NCBI GenBank assembly: GCA_009377865.1
Contig: WHTH01000026.1
Span: forward strand, 1-51,844
Source: Pseudonocardiaceae bacterium
GTDB taxonomy: Bacteria > Actinomycetota > Actinomycetes > Mycobacteriales > Pseudonocardiaceae
DNA length: 51,844 nucleotides
Reading direction: 5' to 3'
Below are positions 43,519-51,028 of this stretch, one piece after another. The notes beneath the pieces were generated by a model. The model saw nothing but the letters and a program-made list of their open reading frames with translations, had not been told where the DNA came from and searched no databases. The position numbers were made by a program, and so were the translations under genes. Numbering within the stretch: the stretch's first letter is position 1; each line of letters opens with the position of its first letter.

Positions 43519-45261
43519 TCAACGGCGTAGGCAGACCAGCGTTCGCCAGGCGCGGGTGGCGAGTTGCAGGTTGAACCGTGTGTCCGGGCTGGTCAGATCG
43601 TGCCCAGAGATCTCTCGGATGCGCTGCAGCCGGTACTTGAGCGTATTTCTATGCACCGAGACGGCCTGCGATGCGGCGTCGTAGCTACCGCCGCACTCCA
43701 GGTATTCCGTGAGGGTCTCCACCAGATCGGAGTGCTTGCGGGTGTCGTAGTCGAGCAGCAGACCGAGCCAGGAACGCACAAACCGCTCGACCCCTACTGT
43801 GTCCTCGACCTCAGAGAGCAGCCGATATACGCCCAACCCGTCGAACTCGACCACCTGGTCGGCGCACTTGGCCGCTTGCTGCATGGTGAGTGCGAACTTT
43901 GCCTGACGGTGGGAGCGGGGGAAATCGGCCGGTGCGACGGCCGCGCCGCCGACGCCGATGCGACACTCGCCACCGCCCACCTCCCCGAGTACTGCGCAGC
44001 GCAGCCTGTCGAACGGTGGTTCGGCTGGGGACAGGAGCACCACCGAGCGCCCGTGGTCGACCAGCAGCACGCCGCATCCCGTAGCCCGGGCGGCGCGGCG
44101 CGCGGCGTGGAAGAACGCCTCCTCGTCACCGCGCCGGGCACGCCCTTCGATCACCAGCACTCGATGCGGCCGTTCGAGGTCGTAGTCCAGCGCTTGGGCG
44201 CGGGCCAGCGCCACCTGCTCGTCCCCCCCGGAGAGCAGGTGCTCGACTAGGTCCCGGCGTACCCGTAGCTCGGTGTCAGCCAGGCTGCGCAGCCGGGCCA
44301 GCTCCATCGCCAGCACCGTGGCCCCGTGCTCTAGCGCGACGTGCTCCTGCTCGCCGGCCGTTGCATCGGGATCGACCAGGGCCAGCACGCCGAGCACGTC
44401 GTGCCGCGGCCGGGCGATGGTCAGCAACCGGTCCCCCGCGCGGATCGGCCGGGCCTCCCGCAGTGCTCGATGCAGCAGCTGTTCGCGTCGCGCGGGCGGA
44501 TCTTTGGGATACGGGTCAGGGCGGTCCGGGCCAGCCCACGCACGGAGGTTCCCGTAGCGGTCCTCGATGGCCACCGGCAAGCCGGTGAGGTTGTGCACGG
44601 CACGGGCGATGCCCTCCTGCCCTTCGCCGCCAACCGCCACCTGGGTGAGCCGGTCGTGGATGGCGGTGGACCGCTCCAGAGCCCGCACCGCCTCGGCGAG
44701 CGTGGCGTTCGTCGCCGAGAGCTGCTCGGCGGTGGCCCGCTCCTTCGCGTGCAGCCGGGCATTGACCAGCGCGACCCCGGTCTGCTGGGCAAGCACCTTG
44801 AGCAGGAACTGCTCGGCCGGAGCCGGCTCTTCGGCTGCCGCGACCAGCAGATGACCGACTGGGCCGTCGAGTCCGCGCAGCGGGAAGGCCCATGCCCACC
44901 CCTCATCGGGGATCGACAGCGGTCCACCACCCTCGCCGGCCCGGTCGAGCCCAGCACGGATACTCACTCGGACGTCCGGGTCGTCGTGCGGCGACCCGAT
45001 CGGGTGCCAGCCTCCGTCGCTGAGGTACACCCCGCTGACGTGGCAACGAGACAACGAGGGGACAGAGGTGGCCGCCAGCCAGAGGATCTCGTCCCCGTCA
45101 CCGCACTCGGTCATGAGCATCGAGAGCACAAGCAGGCCCTGCAGACTCGACAGCTGGTCGCGCAGCAGGAGCTCGTTGTCAGCCGGCATCTCCCCGGCTG
45201 GTCCGGTCCGGCCACGGTCAGCGCGGTCCTGCATGGGAAGGGAGGGGACCGCGCCGTTCAT
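43519..45261 (-). CDS. PucR/CdaR-family transcriptional regulator with GAF-like sensor
   Basis: The 580-residue protein has three parts: an N-terminal GAF-like region at about 35-190 (LWLAATSVPSLSRCHVSGVY ... LAQQTGVALVNARLHAKERA), a linker and CdaR-type middle domain, and a C-terminal PucR helix-turn-helix, SQAVSVHRNTLKYRLQRIRE, preceded by LTEYLECGGSYDAA. The ATG at 45261 overlaps the MEDS gene stop (ATGA), which decides the start over a longer frame at 45417. Such proteins usually activate adjacent catabolic genes. It is the last gene of the minus-strand cluster and most likely regulates it. Confidence 0.85.
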   Translation of the reverse strand: MNGAVPSLPMQDRADRGRTGPAGEMPADNELLLRDQLSSLQGLLVLSMLMTECGDGDEILWLAATSVPSLSRCHVSGVYLSDGGWHPIGSPHDDPDVRVSIRAGLDRAGEGGGPLSIPDEGWAWAFPLRGLDGPVGHLLVAAAEEPAPAEQFLLKVLAQQTGVALVNARLHAKERATAEQLSATNATLAEAVRALERSTAIHDRLTQVAVGGEGQEGIARAVHNLTGLPVAIEDRYGNLRAWAGPDRPDPYPKDPPARREQLLHRALREARPIRAGDRLLTIARPRHDVLGVLALVDPDATAGEQEHVALEHGATVLAMELARLRSLADTELRVRRDLVEHLLSGGDEQVALARAQALDYDLERPHRVLVIEGRARRGDEEAFFHAARRAARATGCGVLLVDHGRSVVLLSPAEPPFDRLRCAVLGEVGGGECRIGVGGAAVAPADFPRSHRQAKFALTMQQAAKCADQVVEFDGLGVYRLLSEVEDTVGVERFVRSWLGLLLDYDTRKHSDLVETLTEYLECGGSYDAASQAVSVHRNTLKYRLQRIREISGHDLTSPDTRFNLQLATRAWRTLVCLRR

Positions 45262-45887
45262 TGCCCCGAGACCGCCAGGGACCGCATCGCGAGGAACTCG
45301 TCGGGTTCTAGGTAGTAGGGGTTGTCCAGCACCATCCCGGACAGCAGCACACGAGGGTGAGTCTTGAGCAGGTCGATGACGATATCGCCGGTGAACTGGT
45401 CGAGGTCGTAGAGGCACAACAGCACCTGCGGGTAGCGCCGCAGATAGCGGTTGAGCTCGGACTCGTAGCTCACCAGGTGCTCAACGCCAGGAGCTTCGCG
45501 AAGCGCCCAGGTCATCTCACCCACCGCGCGCGCGAAGTGGAAGCCGCCGACGCCCAGCGCCCGGCCGACAAGACCTTCCCAGAAAGCCAGCATCTCGTCG
45601 GGCACGAATCGGCCGGTGCTCAAATAGGCGTCGTCCGAGGTCCGCACCTCGAGTTGCTCCCGCTCGACCCAACGGTTCACGTCGGCCTCGTCGCCGAGCG
45701 CGGCGAGTACCGCTTGGGGTGTGGTGCCGTCGACGACACAGATGCACATGTCGCCAGCCTGCAACCCGGCGCTCAGGTACGGCACCAGGATCTCGTCTCG
45801 CTGCTGGGGTCCCCGGTAAAAGGCGCAGATGTGGTCCCGCTCGGTCAACCGCACGCCGGGGATTCCGAACTCGCAAGAAGTGGTCAC
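45258..45887 (-). CDS. MEDS-domain sensor protein without HTH
   Basis: The 209-residue protein matches the MEDS (methanogen/methylotroph DcmR sensory) domain: DHICAFYRGPQQRDEILVPYL, AGLQAGDMCICVVDG, and the end PQVLLCLYDLDQFTGDIVIDLLKTHP with PYYLEPDEFLA. No helix-turn-helix or kinase part is present. The GTG at 45887 has AGGAGGG 5-7 bases upstream, a strong site. Its stop overlaps the PucR-type gene, so the two are made together. A signal-binding partner of that regulator is the natural guess; the domain occurs in DcmR, which senses dichloromethane. Confidence 0.82.
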   Translation of the reverse strand: MTTSCEFGIPGVRLTERDHICAFYRGPQQRDEILVPYLSAGLQAGDMCICVVDGTTPQAVLAALGDEADVNRWVEREQLEVRTSDDAYLSTGRFVPDEMLAFWEGLVGRALGVGGFHFARAVGEMTWALREAPGVEHLVSYESELNRYLRRYPQVLLCLYDLDQFTGDIVIDLLKTHPRVLLSGMVLDNPYYLEPDEFLAMRSLAVSGQ

Positions 45888-46018
45888 ACAGCCCTCCTCA
45901 CTTGTCGGAGCGCACGCTGCACAAGGTGATGGTTGTCACAGTACGCGAGGTGTGTCGATGGTGGACAGCATCGTGCCGTGGGACGGTTGAGTCGGGCGCG
46001 GCGGGCCCAGCCAGTAGC
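45888..46018 (-). other. Gap between MetE-family gene and MEDS gene
   Basis: The 131-base gap is long for this cluster and may hold a separate promoter for the two regulatory genes. Minus-strand TACTGT near 45955-45950 is a possible -10 box, with no good -35. No terminator hairpin was recognised. Confidence 0.3.
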
Positions 46019-47059
46019 TCACAGTTCGCCGCGCACCGTCTCGACGGCTTGGCCCATGGCACGGAGCTTGCCGAACGCCGCGGTGCGACTGAAGTAGCCC
46101 AGACCACAGTCGGGTGCCACCAGCAGTCGGTCCGCAGGGACGACGTCGAGCGCACGACGGATCCGCGTTGCCATCTGCTCGGGGGTCTCCACCTGATAGT
46201 TCTTTGTGTCCACCACACCCACCCCGAGCACCTTGTCGGTGGGGAAGTCCCGGAATGCGTCGAGCTCGGAGAAGCCGCGGCTGGTGAACTCGAGGTGGAT
46301 GACGTCGGCGGGCGACTCCTTGAACAGCGGCATCATGTCCGCCGCCTTGTCCTCGAACACGTCGCGCTGACCATCGACGCTGCCGTAGCAGACGTGCCAG
46401 AACTTCTGCACATCGACGCCCTCGAACAGGATGTGCTGCATCTCGATCTGCCACATGTCCTGGGTGTAGGGCGCGAGAACGTCGATCAGCTGCACGGCCT
46501 CCAGCCCGAGTTCGGCGAGATAGCGCAGCTCGGTATTCAACGCCCTGGCGAACCCGCGCGCCACCTCGACCGGGTCGCCGTAGTGCTGGTCATCGACGAG
46601 GATGCTCTGCTGCGCGGGGCCCAGGAACGCGACCTTGAACGGCTTGCGCGTTGCTCGTTGCATCGCGGTGACGACCGGCTCGAAGAGCGAACGGCGCCAG
46701 GTGATCGGGCCGGTGATTGCGGGCCGATAAAACGGCGCGTACTTCGCGCCCTCACCCTGCCGTCCGTAGGGTGTGCAGCCCTCCAGGCACTCGGGGATGT
46801 AGTGGAAGATCGGCTCCAGCTGAAAGCCGGGCGTCTCCCACTCGTAGTACTGCGCGCCATCGGTGAGGACGTCGAGACCGGCCTCCTCCTGTTCCCGCGC
46901 GCAGAGCGTGACCGCGTCTTCGTAGGCGACGCGCAGGTTGTGGCTGCGGTACACCGGCTCTGCCAGCGAGCCGAAGACCCGGCCCTGCAACCAGTGCGGC
47001 CGGGGAAAGGCCGAGACGGCCGTTGTCGGCAGCAGTACCTCTTGTCCGCGGATCTCCAT
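46019..47059 (-). CDS. MetE C-terminal-family zinc protein; candidate epoxyalkane:coenzyme M transferase
   Basis: The 346-residue protein is the catalytic half of the cobalamin-independent methionine synthase family (LLPTTAVSAFPRPHWLQG opening). The zinc ligands are intact: His222 and Cys224 in FWHVCYG, Glu257 in HLEFTSRG, and Cys318 in VAPDCGLGY; the Glu-Cys spacing of 61 equals that in MetE. The N-terminal MetE folate-binding half is absent, as in epoxyalkane:CoM transferase (XecA/EtnE), which activates the CoM thiol on zinc. The ATG at 47059 has GGAAG 5 bases before. Archaeal-type methionine synthase is the alternative; the neighbours favour CoM chemistry. Confidence 0.7.
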   Translation of the reverse strand: MEIRGQEVLLPTTAVSAFPRPHWLQGRVFGSLAEPVYRSHNLRVAYEDAVTLCAREQEEAGLDVLTDGAQYYEWETPGFQLEPIFHYIPECLEGCTPYGRQGEGAKYAPFYRPAITGPITWRRSLFEPVVTAMQRATRKPFKVAFLGPAQQSILVDDQHYGDPVEVARGFARALNTELRYLAELGLEAVQLIDVLAPYTQDMWQIEMQHILFEGVDVQKFWHVCYGSVDGQRDVFEDKAADMMPLFKESPADVIHLEFTSRGFSELDAFRDFPTDKVLGVGVVDTKNYQVETPEQMATRIRRALDVVPADRLLVAPDCGLGYFSRTAAFGKLRAMGQAVETVRGEL

Positions 47060-47097
47060 TTCTTCCTGTCCTCTCGAGACGGGCCGCCGGGGCGGCC

Positions 47098-48495
47098 CTA
47101 CCTGCCGTAACGGTCCCAATGCGCGGCGAAGAGCTCCTCCTCGTCGGGTGGACTGGCGGTGATGGGGCGCGACACCCATGTGAGGTTGACGAAGTGCCGG
47201 GCGTTGACGTTCTCCGTCGTGATGTTGCCGCCCCAGGTGCCGCAGCTGAGGCTGAGCGTGAACGGCAACCCGTTGCGCGGGCTGCCTGCGCCCTCGTTCA
47301 GGTTCTGGTTCACCAGCACCCGCGCCGTCCGGGTGCCGTGCGCGAGCGCCTCGACGGCCGCGTCGCTGCTGGTGTGGATGCCGCAGGTGTGCCCGGCACC
47401 CTGGTAGTCGGTGATCGCGTTCACCAGGTCGACGGCGCCGTTGATCCCGCCGGTGTAGCGGTACAGCGCGAACACCACACAAAGCTTCTCCCCGGAGAAC
47501 GGGTGTTCAGGGCCCGCGCCATCCTCGCGCACCACCAGGAACGTGCGGTCGGACGGGATGGTGAACCCGGCAAGCTCGGCGATGTGCGGCGCCGGCTTGG
47601 CGATCACGTCCAGCACCGGGATCGGGCCGCCGTCGGGCCACATCAGGCGCTGCAGCGCGGCGCGCTCCGCGTCGGAGCACAGGTGCCCGCCACCGGCGAC
47701 GAGCTTGTCGAGCAGCGCGTCGTGGATCCCCGCCTCCGCCAGCACGGCGTTGTCCGCGAGGCAGCTGGTGGCGTGGTCGAACGTCTTGGCGGTGACGATG
47801 GCGCCCGCCGCGTCGTCGAGATCTGCGGTCTCGTCCACGACGTGCACCGCGTTGCCGACACCGACCCCGTAGGCGGGTGTGCCCGAGCTGTACGCCGCGT
47901 GCACCATGGCGTGCCCGCCGGTGGCCACCACCAGGTCGGCCTGGCGCATCAGCTCTTGCGTCGCGCCGATCGACGGCGGATCCACCACCTGGACCAAGTT
48001 CGCGGGTGCGCCGACCTGCTCGCATGCCTCCCGCATGTACCCGACGACGGCCTGGCTGGTCCGCCGGGTCCGCGGGTGGGGCGCGACGACGATCGCATTG
48101 CGGCCCTTGAGCGCGAACAGCACCTTCACCGGCGGGGTGGCGTCTGGCCCGGTGGTGGGGATCAGCGCGGCGACGACGCCCACCGGCTTCGCGATGGTCA
48201 CGATGCCGCGCTCGGGGTCCTCGTCGACGACGCCGACGGTGCGCACCGAGCGCATGTCGCGCAGCACGCCCAGCACCCGCCTGTTAATCTTGATGACCTT
48301 GTCGGCGTAGTTGCCGAAGCCACCCTCGTCGACGGCCAGCTGGGCGAGTGCCTCGGCGCGGTCCTTGCGGGCGACCGACCAGGCGACGGCCGTGACCAGC
48401 TCGTCGACCTGCTCCTGGGTGTAGCCGTTGATTGCGGACTGCGCAGCTCGGGCCCGTCCCACGATTGACGCCACGTCGGCAACGCTGCTACCCAT
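47098..48495 (-). CDS. CoA-acylating aldehyde dehydrogenase, sulfoacetaldehyde dehydrogenase-like
   Basis: The 465-residue protein resembles SauS-type sulfoacetaldehyde dehydrogenase and the AdhE aldehyde domain. GIVTIAKPVGVVAALIPTTG and FALKGRNAIVVAPHPR are family blocks; the nucleophile is Cys245 in TFDHATSCLADNAV. SSGTPAYGVGVGN is a further match. The enzyme would convert an aldehyde to an acyl-CoA with NAD(P). The ATG at 48495 has AGGGTGAG upstream. Candidate substrates are sulfoacetaldehyde or an aldehyde derived from epoxide-CoM adducts; neither can be settled from sequence. It is 38 bases ahead of the MetE-family gene. Confidence 0.8.
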   Translation of the reverse strand: MGSSVADVASIVGRARAAQSAINGYTQEQVDELVTAVAWSVARKDRAEALAQLAVDEGGFGNYADKVIKINRRVLGVLRDMRSVRTVGVVDEDPERGIVTIAKPVGVVAALIPTTGPDATPPVKVLFALKGRNAIVVAPHPRTRRTSQAVVGYMREACEQVGAPANLVQVVDPPSIGATQELMRQADLVVATGGHAMVHAAYSSGTPAYGVGVGNAVHVVDETADLDDAAGAIVTAKTFDHATSCLADNAVLAEAGIHDALLDKLVAGGGHLCSDAERAALQRLMWPDGGPIPVLDVIAKPAPHIAELAGFTIPSDRTFLVVREDGAGPEHPFSGEKLCVVFALYRYTGGINGAVDLVNAITDYQGAGHTCGIHTSSDAAVEALAHGTRTARVLVNQNLNEGAGSPRNGLPFTLSLSCGTWGGNITTENVNARHFVNLTWVSRPITASPPDEEELFAAHWDRYGR

Positions 48496-48593
48496 GTGCT
48501 CACCCTGGCGCGGACACGGCGGCTCGGATTCGTCACCACCGGACGAACGTTTCCGCAGTGATCGTGTTTTCAGGACATCGGCGGCCGGCGAGC

Positions 48594-50057
48594 TCAGCAG
48601 GTCACTTCTCGGGCGGCGGCGACCAGCGCCTGCTCGGCGATGCGGTGCCGCCGAGCCCGTGCTCGCGCGGCGTCGGCGAGGGAGCTTCCTTCGGATACGC
48701 AGCCGGCCGCCATCCTTGCGACCTCTTCGGGCGCGGCGCCTCCGCGGCATGTGCGCGAGTGGACGATCTCCCGCGGGTCCAACGCATGCCTCAGCTGCGC
48801 GGCATCAAGGCCGAGCGGGTGCCCGAGCACCTCGACGGCGGCCGCGTCGAGCGCGTCCGGGTCGAGGTCGACCCCGCGCAGCCCGCGATCCAGCGCGGCG
48901 CGCACCGCGACGCCGACCACCCGGTGGGCGCTGCGGTAGTCGACCCCGCAGTGCAGCATCACGTACTCAGCGAGGTCCCCTGCCTGCGCGACACCGCCCT
49001 CCAGCGCCGTCCAGAGCCGCCCCGCGTCCACCGAGAGCGTCCGCACCACCCCGGCCGTGAGGCGGGTCGTGCGCGCCGCGGCCGCCAGCGCGCGTGGCAC
49101 CTCGCCGTACGCGAAGATCAGGTTGTCGCTGCGCGCGGACGGCGTCTTGGTCACCGCGAGCATTCCGGTGAGCCGGCCGATCGCCACGCCCGCCGCCCCG
49201 CGGATCATCGTCAGCGCGTACGGGTTCCGCTTCTGGGGAAGCAGGACGCTGGAGCGGCTGTACCCGTCGCCGAGGCTCACCCAGCCATACTCCTGGCTCG
49301 CGTAGATCTCCAGGTCCTCGGCGAGGGTGGACTGCGTGACGAGCAGGCTCGCGCCGGCGGCGAGCGCGGCGACCAGCCCGTCGGTCTGCCACATCGCGTC
49401 CCGGGTGTGGTCGATGACCGAGTCGAAGCCGAGCCGGTCCGCGACCGGGGTGCGGTCGGGGAGCAGCGCCGTCCCGTTTCCGCTGCCCGTCCCGCCCGGG
49501 CTGGCGTCGACCCCGTCCAACTCGGCGGTGAGGCGGTGTCCGTCGCGCAGCACCGGGTGCGCGAACGACAGCACGTAGTGGCCGAACGTGGTGGGCTGCG
49601 CGTGCTGCAGGTAGGTCTGGTCCGGCATCCACGTCTCGGTGTGCGACGCCGCGAGTCTGGCCAGGTCGGCGACGAGCCCGGCCGCCGCGGCGATGAGGTC
49701 GGTGAGCACGCTGCGCAGCTGCAGCCGGAACGCGATCCGCATCGCCTCCCGGCGGGTGCGCCCCGCATGCAGCCACCCGGCGGCGGTGCCGATCCGGTCC
49801 GCGAAATGCCGCTCCCGTGAGCTGTACACCTCCCCGTACGCCGGGTCGTAGGGGAAGTCCTCCGGCGCCACCTCGAGGGCCTCCAGCAGCACCCCGAGCA
49901 GCGCGCGCGCCGGTTCGGGCGGGATCACCCCCGCGTGGAGCAGGGTGAGTACGTGCGCGAGGTCGGCGAGGGTGAGGCCGCGGTGCAGCAGCGGCGCGTC
50001 CGCGATCTCCAGCGCGTAGCCGCCCTCGACGAGCTCGTCGGCGGGACCGCCGGTCAC
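48594..50057 (-). CDS. Aspartase/fumarase-superfamily protein, argininosuccinate lyase-like, catalytic residues replaced
   Basis: The 487-residue protein aligns by eye with argininosuccinate lyase: WMPDQTYLQHAQPTTFGHYV and SRSSVLLPQKRNPYALTMIRG. In the first motif the catalytic histidine of THLQ is tyrosine (about residue 149). In the second, the serine three places before the proline is Val271. So it is probably not an argininosuccinate lyase, and no arginine genes are nearby. Two AFS members of this sort (XcbC1, XcbD1) act in bacterial coenzyme M synthesis. The GTG at 50057 overlaps the upstream gene (GTGA). The product may eliminate phosphate from phosphosulfolactate or act on sulfoacrylate; which one is unresolved. 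Confidence 0.75.
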   Translation of the reverse strand: MTGGPADELVEGGYALEIADAPLLHRGLTLADLAHVLTLLHAGVIPPEPARALLGVLLEALEVAPEDFPYDPAYGEVYSSRERHFADRIGTAAGWLHAGRTRREAMRIAFRLQLRSVLTDLIAAAAGLVADLARLAASHTETWMPDQTYLQHAQPTTFGHYVLSFAHPVLRDGHRLTAELDGVDASPGGTGSGNGTALLPDRTPVADRLGFDSVIDHTRDAMWQTDGLVAALAAGASLLVTQSTLAEDLEIYASQEYGWVSLGDGYSRSSVLLPQKRNPYALTMIRGAAGVAIGRLTGMLAVTKTPSARSDNLIFAYGEVPRALAAAARTTRLTAGVVRTLSVDAGRLWTALEGGVAQAGDLAEYVMLHCGVDYRSAHRVVGVAVRAALDRGLRGVDLDPDALDAAAVEVLGHPLGLDAAQLRHALDPREIVHSRTCRGGAAPEEVARMAAGCVSEGSSLADAARARARRHRIAEQALVAAAREVTC

Positions 50058-51028
50058 AGCGCACCGCCCACCGAGAACAGCGTCGGCGCGCCACCGGTGA
50101 CGAGGAAGACCACCGGTCCGGCCGAGCGGTCGGTGGCACGCACCGTGTCCACCAGTGCGGCCATCGCCTTCGCGCCGAACACCGGGTCGAGGAACACCCC
50201 TTCCCGCCGGGCCACGAACTCGGCGGCGGCCTCACCCTCAGGGGAGCGCACCCCGTAGCCCGGGCCGATGAAGCCGTCGAGCACCGTCACCTCCACGGTT
50301 CCGTCGCTCGTGCTCCCGAGCAGGGACCGCGTCCCTTCCACTAGTGCGGTGATCTGCTCGACACAGCTGTCCACCGGGCGGCTCGCCGTCACCCCGATGA
50401 CCTGGTGCGGCAGCCGCAGCCAGCCGGCCCCGGCGACCAGCCCCGCCTGGGTACCGCAGGCTCCGGTCGGCAGCCAGAGCTGGCGGGGGCGCAACCCGGT
50501 GACGAGCAGCTGCTCGGCCAGCTCGACGCTGGCACGGACGTAGCCGAGCGCGCCGACTGGTGTCGCGCCGCCCCGGGGCAGCGCGCACGGCCGGTGGCCC
50601 GCCTGCTGCAGCTGACCGGCGAGCGTCGCGATGGCGCCGTCGACCGAGGCGCGGTCGGGATCGCCGGTAAACGTGATCCGAGCCCCGGCGAGCTCGGCGA
50701 GCAGCAGGTTCCCGGTAGCGGGCACCGGGTCGCCGTAGAACACCAGGTGCGTGGCGAGGCCTTGGTGACGGGCGGCGAGCGCCGCGAGCATCGCCCAGTT
50801 CGATTGGGCGCCCGCCCCGGTGATCAGGCAGTCACATCCCTGGGCGACCGCGTCGCCTAGCAGATACTCCAGCAACCGCACCTTGTTGCCGCCGAGCCCG
50901 AACCCGATCAGGTCGTCGCGCTTGAACCAGATTTCGACGCCGAGTTCCGCGGAGAGGTTCGGTGCGGGCTGCAGCGGGGTCGGGGCGGTGGCGAGCGCGA
51001 CCGTCGGCTGGCCCAGCAGCCCAGTCAC
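50054..51028 (-). CDS. D-cysteine desulfhydrase-like PLP protein (XcbE1-like)
   Basis: The 324-residue fold-type II PLP enzyme resembles D-cysteine desulfhydrase and ACC deaminase. The PLP lysine is Lys49 in GLGGNKVRLLEYLLGDA, the substrate-carboxylate loop is TGAGAQSNWAML (Ser76-Asn77), and the phosphate cup is PTGACGTQAGLVAG. VTGGAPTLFS closes the barrel. In Xanthobacter a homologue, XcbE1, works late in coenzyme M synthesis. The GTG at 51028 overlaps the first AFS gene and the stop overlaps the second AFS gene, both by 4 bases, so the three are translated as a unit. Confidence 0.8.
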   Translation of the reverse strand: MTGLLGQPTVALATAPTPLQPAPNLSAELGVEIWFKRDDLIGFGLGGNKVRLLEYLLGDAVAQGCDCLITGAGAQSNWAMLAALAARHQGLATHLVFYGDPVPATGNLLLAELAGARITFTGDPDRASVDGAIATLAGQLQQAGHRPCALPRGGATPVGALGYVRASVELAEQLLVTGLRPRQLWLPTGACGTQAGLVAGAGWLRLPHQVIGVTASRPVDSCVEQITALVEGTRSLLGSTSDGTVEVTVLDGFIGPGYGVRSPEGEAAAEFVARREGVFLDPVFGAKAMAALVDTVRATDRSAGPVVFLVTGGAPTLFSVGGAL

